Shown here piece by piece: positions 10,901 to 19,832 of a stretch of DNA of 28,443 nucleotides. The stretch's first letter is position 1; the number at the start of each line of letters is the position of its first letter. Made by a program: the position numbers and the translations under genes. The stretch is from NCBI RefSeq assembly GCF_000003605.2, contig NW_003125916.1, forward strand, positions 130,905-159,347. The letters run 5' to 3'. Below the pieces are notes generated by a model, which did not search any database, was not told the origin of the DNA, and saw only the letters and a program-made list of their open reading frames with translations. This stretch comes from Saccoglossus kowalevskii (lineage: Eukaryota; Hemichordata; Enteropneusta; Harrimaniidae).

Positions 10901-11946
10901 GACTGCTCTCGACTGCATCTCTCGTGGTGTACTCGTCAAGACCAACTCAAAACTCTCTTTATTCATTTTCAAAACTCTAACCAATTACAAAACAGTAAAA
11001 GACTCTAGGGCGTAACCTTCAATCATAAAGCCAATCACACTAAGCACTGAATACGTCATATCTTTTGATTAATCGTTCACTACATTAATAACTATGGATA
11101 CCAACTGTCAGAATTAATAGTCAGAATAGCGACGGTTATCTTGTAATTAGTTCCAAATCATTGAGCCAAATTCCGTCCAAAACTTCAAATAGGCCTAAAC
11201 GATGACAGACATAACACAGCAATTCGCTAATAATCAGCTAATTAAGTCGGTCAACAGATACACAAAAACAAATTCATGACAGGTTCATGACAAGACTTGG
11301 CACATGAACAAAAGAAATGTCAGGATCATTATATACCAATTGGCAGTCTGATGCAGTCCGCGTCCGAGTATGATCGAGTACAAAGTTACTGGGTTGACAT
11401 TCTATATTTCATATTGAATGGAATGTTTTTTTTTATTTTCAGCGTGTTTGAACGATGGTGTGTGCGTTCATGGCAAATGTATATCCGCCTCATGTGACTG
11501 CTCCGATACTAACTGGAATTTTAATCATAAAACTAGAGACTGTACTTCAGGTGAGAGCTCCCTAGTTGACCAGAGATTGGTACACTGCATTCTTGAAAGA
11601 ACACTACAGTATAACTTACCTAGTATTCGATCACGTATACAATACCATGGTGACATTATGGTTTGATGATTTTATTTTCTCCATAGGATCCCGCTCCATT
11701 GTCAGAAAGCAGCACTATCGGTCAGGTCAGTTCGAATTAGTTCCTGGGGGCGCCCTGACTGGGCATGCGTCACTTCTGGGTTTGCAAGCCAATGGGCTTG
11801 TTAGTTGTGCTCATGCGTGTTTGAAGCATAGTGGTTGTTACAGCTTCAATTACGATGTTGATGTATGTGATTTATACGGCGACGTTTACGATGAGGAAGA
11901 TATAGTAGTACAGGGAAGTATGGTGTATTACAGAGTCAGTATTTAG
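4931..11946 (+). CDS. Secreted CTLD-CTLD-EGFx5-PAN lectin-like protein (11 exons, 567 aa)
   Basis: Spliced model: 4931-4991, 6944-7090, 7213-7476, 8381-8573, 8879-9048, 9355-9456, 9711-9815, 9975-10079, 10346-10534, 11443-11550, 11687-11946. The exons total 1704 nt, exactly 568 codons with the stop, and every junction keeps frame. All introns are GT..AG. All are phase 1 except the one inside CTLD2, which is phase 2. Domains: signal peptide (about 1-24), CTLD1 (about 25-139), CTLD2 (159-275), EGF-like modules near 280-312, 314-347, 349-382, 407-446 and 447-481, a Thr/Pro-rich linker (384-406), and a PAN/apple-like domain (about 483-567). Both CTLDs have six cysteines (long form). The likely role is an extracellular pattern-recognition or adhesion lectin. 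CTLD1 lacks the calcium/sugar residues; CTLD2 keeps an EPD triplet. Family assignment is from motifs. Exon 1 (1952-nt intron) and the exon 9 acceptor are the least certain parts. Confidence 0.85.
6154..6477 (-). CDS. Unrecognised ORF inside lectin intron 1 (low confidence)
   Basis: 107 codons from a true ATG. Composition is more protein-like than other ORFs nearby: three Cys, a VDDRQSYSIVDDVG segment, KCGAMSVSGG and LLLGWEHH. Upstream on this strand an AG (TTTTCAAG) precedes the ATG, so it could be an exon of a nested gene. I recognise no family. It may equally be a decayed fragment or chance. Confidence 0.2.
   Translation of the reverse strand: MLRPGMPRHVQVRCNIHLQIFRTDCSAVWVNNRVDDRQSYSIVDDVGINSFDQFKCGAMSVSGGEGVDLPEYANTLLLGWEHHILTIINISQTQFYILLHFKHTSIY
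6944..7090 (+). CDS. Lectin exon 2: N-terminal half of CTLD1
   Basis: Acceptor TTTTAG at 6938-6943 and donor CAAG|GTATAT at 7091; phase 1 at both ends. It encodes CSAGY, GCFQHF, a tryptophan-containing helix with HC, and GGYLAKYDD. These are the first beta strand, the two helices and the GG-hLA strand of a long-form C-type lectin fold, with three of its six cysteines. Confidence 0.85.
7213..7476 (+). CDS. Lectin exon 3: C-terminal half of CTLD1 plus linker
   Basis: Acceptor AAAAG at 7208-7212 (weak pyrimidine tract) and donor CAG|GTAATT at 7477. It starts in phase 1 and carries the hallmark WIGA (residues 74-77), W-DGS and YW, then EEPS, EC, GDW, VDC and FIC. The sugar-binding triplet position reads EPS and the usual WND reads WFT, so calcium-dependent sugar binding is probably lost in this domain. 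The last ~20 residues are a basic linker to CTLD2. Confidence 0.9.
8381..8573 (+). CDS. Lectin exon 4: N-terminal half of CTLD2
   Basis: Acceptor TTTATTATAG ends at 8380; donor AC|GTGAGT at 8574 leaves phase 2. It encodes CPWNANVY, GYCYAFYS, TYC, GGVVISVMSEEESKFL and TWSHQ. The SEEE..FL helix is typical of the family. The WIGL core is degenerate here (TWSHQ). A (GT)n/poly-G tract begins about 18 nt after the donor. Confidence 0.88.
8592..8622 (+). repeat. (GT)9 G12 microsatellite in intron 4
   Basis: Alternating GT (8592-8610) runs straight into twelve G (8611-8622), starting about 18 nt inside the exon 4 donor. It is likely length-polymorphic. Confidence 0.9.
8879..9048 (+). CDS. Lectin exon 5: C-terminal half of CTLD2
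   Basis: Acceptor CGCTACAG ends at 8878 and matches the phase 2 end of exon 4 (the joined codon is ACC). It encodes FDGTW, YSYW, FPGEPD, ACYGMY, AWRDLDC and VTCKLP. EPD stands where mannose-type CTLDs have EPN, and WRD where they have WND, so a calcium site may remain although its specificity cannot be predicted. The donor is at 9049, phase 1. Confidence 0.9.
9201..9297. mobile_element. 97-bp inverted-repeat (MITE-like) element in intron 5
   Basis: The left end ACTGGCAGCGCACCACTTC (9201-9219) and the reverse complement of 9278-9297 match at all but about three positions. No convincing target duplication is visible, so the superfamily is undetermined. Confidence 0.4.
9355..9456 (+). CDS. Lectin exon 6: EGF-like module 1
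   Basis: Acceptor TTTCCCCCGACAG ends at 9354; donor A|GTAAGT at 9457. A symmetric phase 1-1 exon. Six cysteines: C-x5-C-x4-C-x4-C-x-C, then NNGW and a last C. The module is compact, near 34 residues. Confidence 0.88.
9711..9815 (+). CDS. Lectin exon 7: EGF-like module 2
   Basis: Acceptor TTTTTTCCATAG ends at 9710; donor CTG|GTGAGT at 9816. A symmetric phase 1-1 exon of 105 nt. Six cysteines in the same order as module 1, with LYGAC and a Trp in the last loop. Confidence 0.88.
9975..10079 (+). CDS. Lectin exon 8: EGF-like module 3
   Basis: Acceptor ATTACAG ends at 9974; donor ATG|GTGAGT at 10080. A symmetric phase 1-1 exon of 105 nt. Six cysteines (ACTGNSDC, GTC, VCVC, YTC) with a DW pair in the last loop, as in the sister modules. 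Confidence 0.88.
10150..10310 (+). pseudogene. Relic CTLD half-exon in intron 8 of the lectin gene
   Basis: A strong acceptor (ATCACTTTTCACAG ending 10149) is followed by 161 nt open in the frame that fits exon 8 (phase 1), ending at a donor-like CCCAAG|GTATGC. The peptide has SYCFNNF, then an FC 18 residues after the first Cys, EGTTWLAF, and SNELSF. This resembles the first half of a CTLD (compare GCFQHF..HC..GGYLA in CTLD1). The second half is absent, only 35 nt separate it from exon 9, and joining to exon 9 changes frame and gives a stop after six codons. It is probably a degenerate exon; a rare truncating alternative exon is possible. Confidence 0.4.
10346..10534 (+). CDS. Lectin exon 9: Thr/Pro linker and EGF-like module 4
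   Basis: The donor CAG|GTGATG at 10535 is clear. The acceptor is ambiguous: AG at 10344-10345 is chosen for its pyrimidine-rich context, but AGs ending at 10375 and 10405 are also phase 1 and would shorten the linker. The linker is rich in Thr, Ile and Pro (a possible O-glycosylated stalk). The EGF module has GKC, GSC, GSCVC, AGW and GAC. Confidence 0.8.
10658..11292 (-). mobile_element. Probable solo LTR (Gypsy-like) in intron 9
   Basis: A block of different composition (C-rich, purine-poor on this strand) fills most of the 908-nt intron 9, while other EGF introns are 160-270 nt. On the minus strand it begins TGTCATGAAC, ends CCCCTGACA, and contains AATAAA (plus-strand TTTATT at 10958-10963). 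TGTCA..TGACA ends with an internal poly-A signal fit an LTR. The 5-bp flanks (ACACG and AGACT) do not match; a GGTTC pair slightly displaced from the ends may be chance. No retroviral-type coding sequence is present. Confidence 0.45.
11443..11550 (+). CDS. Lectin exon 10: EGF-like module 5
   Basis: Strong acceptor (T-rich tract then TTTTCAG, ending 11442) and donor TCAG|GTGAGA at 11551. A symmetric phase 1-1 exon. Six cysteines: ACLNDGVC, GKC, SCDC, then NWNF and RDC. Confidence 0.88.
11687..11946 (+). CDS. Lectin exon 11: PAN/apple-like domain and stop
   Basis: Acceptor TTTTCTCCATAG ends at 11686; stop TAG at 11944-11946. About 85 residues with SCAHACLKHSGCYSFNYD, then VCDLY and a final VYYRVSI strand. 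The spacing C-x3-C-x6-C-x9-C with SFNY and C-x-LY is typical of short PAN domains. PAN modules usually bind proteins or carbohydrate. Confidence 0.85.
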
Positions 11947-11993
11947 CTTGTCAGCTGAATTTATAAAAGATTTTCAATCGAAAAATTACTTAT

Positions 11994-11999
11994 AATAAA
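11994..11999 (+). terminator. Polyadenylation signal of the lectin gene
   Basis: A perfect AATAAA lies 48 nt after the stop codon and is followed by T- and GTT-rich sequence, as expected at a cleavage/polyadenylation site. Confidence 0.6.
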
Positions 12000-12008
12000 T
12001 TACTGTTG

Positions 12009-12029
12009 GTTGTTGTTGTTGTTGTTGTT
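12009..12029 (+). repeat. (GTT)n microsatellite
   Basis: Seven GTT units immediately downstream of the lectin polyadenylation signal. Confidence 0.9.
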
Positions 12030-15000
12030 TTGCGGGTGAGATTTCTATTACTTTATATATGTAGATTATGGTCCATGTTTTTAATTAATGGCAGCACATG
12101 TTGTTAATGTAAAACATTTATATGCAAAAACACTTTAAAATATAATGTTATGTCGTGTTTTACAAACTGGGGACTAATAACAAATATTATCAAATATGGA
12201 AGACCACAAGGTGTATATTTGCAATGCTCATAATATGTAGACATCATGGTACAACAGCTGTAACATTATACTTTCAATCGAATTGGTTGTCTCGCCAGCC
12301 AACGTTGAACGTGACAAAATAAAACAAAATCATGGATTGAACAGATGTAGTCTTTTGAGTCATTTAAAATAACTGCCTTAAGATGCGTGTAAGCAAACTT
12401 GTCCAATTGTTGTACCATAGGTCCGAGGTCATAGTACTGAATAAACTGTATTTTATAAACAAATTACCTCTCCGTTCGTAATATTGTGGGGGTATAATAC
12501 TGGGTCTTGTTTACCTTTTTTCTTTAAAGAATTCTGACAGAATGCAATTAGAAAACAAAATAGATAACACATTGTCACGAAAAAAAACTTCTCACAAAAC
12601 GCAACACTCCTAAATAAATGTGGAACCGGAAAGGTCGCGAAGCATAAAATCAGCTTTTAGATTTCTCTGATCTACAAAATCGGCTATCAGGTAAATCCTT
12701 TGACAAACATTGATACGACATATACACTACTGTATTTTTCTATATCTAAATTTCCGGGTGATGTGTAAGTCTGAATCAATTTTTAACTCGTTTTTGTTTC
12801 CTTTTTTTCTCCCTTTCCAAATACTTCAATGACTAAGCATGGAACTGCAATAAATACGTGGATATATTCCAAGTACCAAGTCTCACTGTAGATGATGTAA
12901 AGTACAGATGACGGGCTGTTGGTTAACTATTGCATTTCTATGGATTGTGTTTATTGGTCCGTCACATTGTTCGTCCTCATTTAATTTAGTTAGCTGAGTT
13001 ATATACTAAAAAACTCGTAATATTTGTCCATCACGCTGAGACGTCTAGTTGAATGTATCGTAACGTCGTGGTAATTTCTAACTATAGTATAATAGGTACA
13101 TGGACAAGTATTATAAAATGTTAAGCAATATGACATATTAATATATTTGATAACTACTGCCACATACATTAGCAGCCAGAATGTTATGGATAAGTTATCC
13201 ATACTTTAACTATGTTTCGGAGACAATTAGACCGACAACTGCATCTAATATTTTATTATTAGTTAGTTCATGTTCTGCAAACTTCATACTGCAGAACACT
13301 GAGAATGCCAGCAACGCCAATTTTAATGACTTGGGATGTTTCATACACATTTATTCTGAGGAAAAACATGACAAATTATGTTCTCTCATATGAGTGGAAA
13401 TTGCAAAAGGTATGCATATTTGCATACAAACTGACGACCATGTCTGCAACATAATCTGGAGCACATGTGTATCAAATGCAATTGTTTTATTGCCTAGAAC
13501 TCTGGAGTTATGAATATTGCAGCGATAAATCGTTTGCAATTATAATAACGCATTAGTCTTTTGTATCAATCAGAATCAAGCATTTCTCAAATGAATTATT
13601 TATTAGCATATGAATTATACGTTACCCAGCCCAGTCATTGTTATATTAGCGTAACATCGGCGTTAGTGTAGACACACACATACATGTCATGAACACATAC
13701 GCACATGTTAGTGGTAAAAACAAAGTACGAACTATTTCACACAGCAACACCGCCGATTTTGAAAGTCTGCTATAAGGAGTGTAGTTTGATTTGAACTGTT
13801 TCACGGTTATGCACTCCAACCTCACGAGTTTACTGATAACGGATCGTGTTTTCTTCCCATGTAGTGAACTAAATGTAACCGGTCAGTAATGGTTTGGAAC
13901 CTACACATACAGTCTGGAACCGTCAACTCATATAAATCAATTATGTTGTGTTCAAACGTTAAACACCGCCCTCAACAAATTAAAGGCAGAACTTAAAACA
14001 TATTGCCTTCGCATACAGCAATATAACAAACGTATAAATATGACATACTAAATTAAGGTAGAGATGCAGTTTACCTGACAGGTATTTTAATTAGTTAATT
14101 AGGAAACCAAGATGTCCTCCCTTGTCCACAAAACTATATATTATCGGAAAGCTTATTGTATGAATTTTAAAATTTTGTTAGTATTTTTTTATGGACACTG
14201 TAGTTTGAAATATGCACAAAAATAGGCTTTTTGGTCAAAAGTGATTTAACAAAATTAGCTTCGAAACCATGCATCTGTTTCCTGTCAAAATTGGTTTATG
14301 GGTACATCTGTTTACTGTGAAGAAAGTGCCGTCTTGAAAACTGTCTACCAATTGTCAAGTTTGCAGGGCAGCAGTTCAAATTTCACTACTTCAAGTTTAT
14401 GCATAAATTAACACCCAGGCTAGTTGTCTGTACGATTGTTGTAACACTGTTCAACCAGAAACAATGCCCGACGGCGTTTTGAATATAAACACATTGTCAA
14501 TCATTTTTGAAATTTCAAAACAAAAGGGCAAAGCGTATTTTTTTTTTAAAGATCTGGGATGTGCACTAAAAAGAAGATGAGATAATTGCTATTTTGCATA
14601 ACCATTAACTCAGTAAGAAGTTTCCTAATGCTCATAATTAAAATTGCTGTAACAGTTCTATTGTATTATTGTTTTGTTAAAAGTTAAATATAGTGCGTAG
14701 TATGGAGATCCCGACATTTCGTTTTTTCAACATGTTTCTTTTTTATTATTTATGTGCAGCCTTGCTAAGCATTCAAAAGAGAGAATGTTTGCACCTGTTA
14801 TCTATATTTTAAAATCGTTTTTTGAGTATATTCCACTATTCACAATTCTACAAAATTGTAACAGACTGTTTGGATAATAAAGAGCAAAAACAAATCACTT
14901 CCAAGTGCCCACGAACCTGCAAATCTACCTTAATTATAATTAATAGTAATTCACCTAAAAATAATATAATACTAAAATACTATAATGTAAATCACGGTCT

Positions 15001-16252
15001 ATTGTTATAAAAACATCTCACAGGGATTTATCAATTTATATGAACACCTTTGTATATTTGAAAGACACTTTTGGCGCACTAAATAAATGTCTTTGTATAG
15101 AGACGCCAGTAACAGTTATTCCTTCCGCTTTAGAATAGAAAAGACCATATCAACTACTCATATTTCTTTCAATTCCCGGTAGTACAATGATTGGAACTTC
15201 AAAGTTTGGATATACATTACATGTAAGATAGGACGTAATGAACTGTCATTCATATGTAAGTTGCCACGTGTTTAATTAACTGCTGACACATCATACGTAA
15301 TTTGCCAATTAGTGTCTTTTTGTTATATGTCCAGGGCGTGTCGTCTCAATTACAAATTCAAGAGATACACAGTGACTGTCCCTGAATGAAAGATGAATCA
15401 TTCAAGTAGTGTGTGCACAATTGAAGGTGAACGACAGTTAGAACAATGACAATAATTACTCAACGTCTGCAGAAAAAAGACACAACACTAACCCAACTCA
15501 AACCTTCTACTATGGTGAAACACTAGCAATGTTAGATATGCTGTTTTACTTTCATCCAAGCGCAGCCTGAAATCTGAACGTCTACAGAAGCAAACAAAGA
15601 ACACGCAGGTTTCGAATAATATGGTAATAATGTTTCCACTTCATTTTGGTTCATGACAAATTGAATCGCATACTAATTAATCATAAATAATAACATAATT
15701 TTACCGCGTTCGAACGGCTGCTATGAAATCTAGAAATAGTGTATTTTGCAAGACCCGCCATATCTACTACATACTCTAATTACAGTTAGAATGAGTGTAC
15801 ACAATTTCATTGTATGAATATTCTGTACAGTCTCAGCTGAAATTTACTCTCCGAGTGGTCACGTTAAACCTGAATGTGCAGTAATGAATCTCATTCAATG
15901 AACACTTTACATACCTGATTGCTGATCGCCAATAGCTCATTTTTTTAAAACGTATATTCACTGTTGACGCGTGAATGAAAGGAACACCTAATTACCAACA
16001 TTGTCAGCAAACTTGTTTTCACAGCTGGAGAATTAACCCTCTTGGCATGATGTACCAGAAACAGAAATAATGCAGTAAAAGATTGTCCTGCCATTAATAT
16101 GTGTCAGGAATGATTTGCTTTCGACTGTTATGACATCGATTGTCAAGGTGACCAAAAGTAGGATTAAGATGTCATTATAAAAGTTCGGTATATGAACTAT
16201 ACATCGGGAACTGTTATGGTTATAGTGTAACTATATTTACTGTTTTGTTTAG
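12030..16252. other. 4.2-kb intergenic region
   Basis: AT-rich with homopolymer runs. No open frame longer than about 70 codons and no domain motif. No inverted-repeat element with target duplication was found by eye. Confidence 0.6.
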
Positions 16253-16986
16253 ACAATGTTAATGACAGTTGAGGATAATATCATTGTCACGGTTGGTTCC
16301 AAGATATCAGGTAAAATAGAAATGTAGAAATAACATACCAAACCATATAACATAATTATAGTCCAAAAACACACAGAAAATGAAAAACGGTTTGGTGGAT
16401 TTTGAGCTCACCGAGCCGATTCTGAATGAGTTGTTACTGTACCAGTATGTAGCATAATGTTAGCTCCATATAGGTGCCGTGATTATCTGAATTTGAATAT
16501 CATAGTAGAATGGAAGTGTTTAACGGGTTATAGTATATGTATGATTATACATTCTGATCTCCCACGTATTTTGGGTATTGGCAGCCATGTATTATGCTAG
16601 TATCATCGGTTCTCTGTGATGCACTGAATACTAGGAGCACAGCAATAAATAAGTGAGGCGCATTTGGCTCGATATTCCTTCAAGAGTGCCTTCACAATAA
16701 CAATTAAGGTATGGTAAAATACATGTATATAAGAGCTTCTGCTTTATTCCCATATATATAAATGCGGTTTAAGTAGACTCGCCACTCTAAAAAAATATGT
16801 TTGCATTGTTTATATGTAGACAGTGTTACAGTTTCGAATATCAGCCAGAAATATGCTCAAACGTTCTACTTACGACTGATGGTATCTGATGCTCATCAAA
16901 ATTATGCAGTGCAAGGTGGTCGTTTTGTGGATAATATATTTGACTACAAATATATTCCTGCCTTAAATGTCACTTTTATGCCATGA
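16253..16986 (+). CDS. Candidate two-exon small gene or 3' gene end (low confidence)
   Basis: 16253-16310 follows a good acceptor (TACTGTTTTGTTTAG), is open in one frame only, contains ATG at 16256 and ends at donor TCAG|GTAAAA in phase 1. 16820-16986 follows an acceptor (TTATATGTAG), starts in the matching phase and ends at TGA (16984-16986). The joined product has about 74 codons from the ATG, with alternating hydrophobic/polar strands (DSVTVSNIS, QTFYLRLMV, GRFVDNIF, ALNVTF). No known family. There is no nearby AATAAA. It could be the 3' end of an unseen gene, or chance. Confidence 0.22.
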
Positions 16987-18033
16987 CCATATGGTGTAAT
17001 TACTACGATACCGAAGTCCTAAGCAGTTCCCCGAATATTTACAAGAGTCGGTCTCCCACAGTAATTTTGTCAAGCTAAATTGTTAGCTCTCCTAAATTTA
17101 CAAAGTGTCAAGTACTCAGTTCCATTATTAGCAATTGCAGTCATGGGATGATATGTGAATACAGAAGAATATTCAGATTCAGCCTCTCATCTATAATGTA
17201 GCAATGCCTGACATCAGTCGACTTTAATTTAATACTGATCATATCACTGATACATATACAGCCGACTGAGCTTTCAATACTATTACAGGGGACGTTATAA
17301 GATGATTTCTTGCCATTTACACAAGTAAGCCGATATGGGGCTGCATCATGCTGTCGACCCAGCTCAGAAAATATAGAGTCATTGTAAGTAAGTGTGACCG
17401 AAGAAATAGCTCTCAGATCGAGTTTATTATGTCCCGCAGCATAAATACGTCGATATTGTTTTTATTCGTTATCAACCCAGTACATTGACATCAAGAACGT
17501 TATCCTGCTCATAACTAATAGAGGTCATTACAACTATAAAGAGGATTATGTTGTTGGATGTCATGTTGTTCTGTAATGAATACTGGTATATTGTACTATG
17601 ATATATTGTGTTTGGTGCAATGTACATATATTATGATGTTTGCATGTTTATGCATGGATGTGATGGACTGTACAACAGAAGTGCGAACAGATGTCACACG
17701 ATATTTTGTCACATAATAATTCACATGGCTATAGTTACAATCTACGGGTCTCAGTGTCACGTGGCAGTGTTTTTTTTCCATACAGTCAGCCATGTTGTTC
17801 ATCCTAAATTTGGGGTTAGCCGAATTGTAATCTATAACTAGTCCTCGGTATATTCGTCTATCACACAGTGGAGTGTAGGTAAATGTCTAATTTTAAGTAC
17901 CGTGAAATGAGTATTCGTGTGCATCATGAAACTCCTCCAAACGAACGTAGGGTAGTTTACTTGATTCTTGAAACAGGCTTATCAAATATAACAAGGAGTC
18001 AGATTGAGCAATCGATAGTTTGTATGACGTTTC

Positions 18034-18067
<34 letters not shown>

Positions 18068-18221
18068 TATTTATTTATTTCAAGCTGTGTCTACCCTAAG
18101 CATAACATATAAGGTTATACATCTGCAAAAATTATCTGGTGAATAACTTCCGTGCCATAACTACGTATACCAGTATATATATATTATCCTACCGATCACA
18201 ATATATCTTAGTGTGTCATAG
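16987..18221. other. Intergenic region
   Basis: AT-rich, with no supported gene. An 87-codon plus-strand frame at 17883-18146 owes its length to the TTA repeat, which reads as poly-Leu. Confidence 0.6.
18036..18080 (+). repeat. (TTA)n-(TTTA)n compound microsatellite
   Basis: About ten TTA units followed by about four TTTA units. Confidence 0.9.
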
Positions 18222-18227
18222 TTTATT
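18222..18227 (-). terminator. Possible polyadenylation signal of the glycosyltransferase gene
   Basis: Minus-strand AATAAA (plus TTTATT), 337 nt after the stop codon of the glycosyltransferase. It is the first clear match I see downstream, but variant hexamers nearer the stop were not excluded. Confidence 0.3.
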
Positions 18228-18563
18228 TGTATACAACCATTTATGGTCAACATTCAAAGTCGCCATCTTTGTTTATATTAGACACATATATATCGTGCAT
18301 GCGTGACGCGACGACTAGCGCCCTTTAAGTCGCCCCGGAAACGCGCAACTGCTTTCTATTTCCCAGTTGTATTCAAGCTACAAGAACATATTAGTTTCCA
18401 AACGGGTGGACTACGTTAAATATTAAAACATATCAAGACGAAAAATAAACTCAATGAACCAATTTTCAGCATATGTGTGCAACTTCACGGGAGCCTTGAT
18501 AAACAAATTGTCACATGTCTAATCTAGATCACAAATGTATCTCACTTCTAATTACATTCCTTT

Positions 18564-19811
18564 TTAGTTGTAAATGTCCTGTGATTGTTTGTACCAGGGC
18601 GGTATGGAACTGTCGGGAGTTAATTTGCGCCTCGATCCATAATAAATGTACCTAGCAACTTCTCCAGCAGCGTTGTCCATAGTTTTAATATTCTCTGGAT
18701 TGGGAAATTCCTGCTGGTTTCTGGTAACTCCCCAGTGGTCGAAATGAATGGCATACCGAGGCAGAGACCAGTCCATCGGGTTAACATACAGATCATCGTA
18801 CACCTGAAAGCCATCCATTTTCTTACAGAATTTGAACAGTTCGACGTGCAAAAGTTCCTGGTTCTTGAATGCCAGTTCGTTTTGGCCGTATATCGGGGTA
18901 CAGGCGTAACATTCCATGTCGAAATCCCGGTACGACTCGTGAAAAAGTCGCAAGAACTTTGAATCTTTTGCGGTGAATATGATTCCAGCGCTCAGCCTGG
19001 CTGGCCCCGCCCTGTTCGTTGTATAATCGTAGTACCGCAAGTGATCCGTCGACTTGAATACCCAGATATCTAAATCGAGATAAATTCCACCATATTGAGT
19101 TAGGACCTCGAGTCGTAAAATGTCGGACTTGTGATTCCCCATCAAGATGGTCTTTCCAAATATTGTCTTCGGCGTTTCGTGGTTTACAACTTCCAAAATG
19201 GGTATCATTTTGGCTTCGTCCCACCATTCACCCGTCGGCTCCGGGTCGCAGTCGGTGTGAAAAAGCATCCGCATAGGTTGCATTTTTCTGTAGACACCGA
19301 GCAAGCCAATCAGATGGTAGAACTGGAAATCGGGGCAGTCCACCCATGTAAAATGCACAATATTTGGCACAATTTGATAATTACGTGGTTGCAGCTTACC
19401 GAGGAACCAATCAAACGAGTTCAGATTGATGTGGTCGGTGAAATTCCAACTAGTAACGTTGACTAAATTTAACTTTTCCCGCCAGTTTCGTCGTAATCGT
19501 GCCTTCTTTGGCTTCTTTAAGTCGCGTTTCTTTATCGCGGTTGTTACATTGGGTGAGACCGGTTCTTCAACAAGCTCCTCTGATACCTGATGCAGTGTAG
19601 GCCTTTTTGCGTGAAATGCGTTTTGGGTAAAACTGTCCGAATCCTGCGGTCTCTCGTTCCTATGGCCGGGACGACGGAACTCGCTATCTCGTTGTAGCGA
19701 CAAATTAACGATATTTTGACTTTGGCGTTTGTATACTGCTATTAATACAATCATGGCCATGGTCAATCCCGTCGAAAGTCTCAATGTTTTTCTAATTAGC
19801 CGCCAATACAT
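18564..19811 (-). CDS. Type II membrane glycosyltransferase with DXD motif (GT32/Gly_transf_sug-like)
   Basis: 415 aa in one uninterrupted exon. Residues 1-11 are basic; about 12-27 form a membrane anchor (LSTGLTMAMIVLIAVY); about 28-140 form a basic, low-complexity stem; the catalytic domain runs from about 147. Key motifs: IVPNIVHFTWV (147-157), HKSDILRLEVL (227-237) and GGIYLDLDIW (241-250), whose DLD (246-248) is the metal/nucleotide-sugar binding DXD. KSD..R....YGG.YLD.D is the signature of the sugar-binding DXD family that includes alpha-1,4-galactosyl/GlcNAc transferases and Och1-like enzymes. Four N-glycosylation sequons lie in the stem (NLS, NVT, NVT, NFT). It probably acts in the Golgi lumen, adding a sugar to glycans or glycolipids. 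Donor and acceptor cannot be told. Length is normal for the family and nothing is broken. Confidence 0.9.
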   Translation of the reverse strand: MYWRLIRKTLRLSTGLTMAMIVLIAVYKRQSQNIVNLSLQRDSEFRRPGHRNERPQDSDSFTQNAFHAKRPTLHQVSEELVEEPVSPNVTTAIKKRDLKKPKKARLRRNWREKLNLVNVTSWNFTDHINLNSFDWFLGKLQPRNYQIVPNIVHFTWVDCPDFQFYHLIGLLGVYRKMQPMRMLFHTDCDPEPTGEWWDEAKMIPILEVVNHETPKTIFGKTILMGNHKSDILRLEVLTQYGGIYLDLDIWVFKSTDHLRYYDYTTNRAGPARLSAGIIFTAKDSKFLRLFHESYRDFDMECYACTPIYGQNELAFKNQELLHVELFKFCKKMDGFQVYDDLYVNPMDWSLPRYAIHFDHWGVTRNQQEFPNPENIKTMDNAAGEVARYIYYGSRRKLTPDSSIPPWYKQSQDIYN

Positions 19812-19832
19812 GATTTTCTCTGGAAAGATGTA

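Noticed and set aside
17883-18146. 87-codon plus-strand ORF with a poly-Leu run
   Set aside because: The Leu run is the TTA microsatellite read in frame; there is no splice or domain support, and the start has no context.
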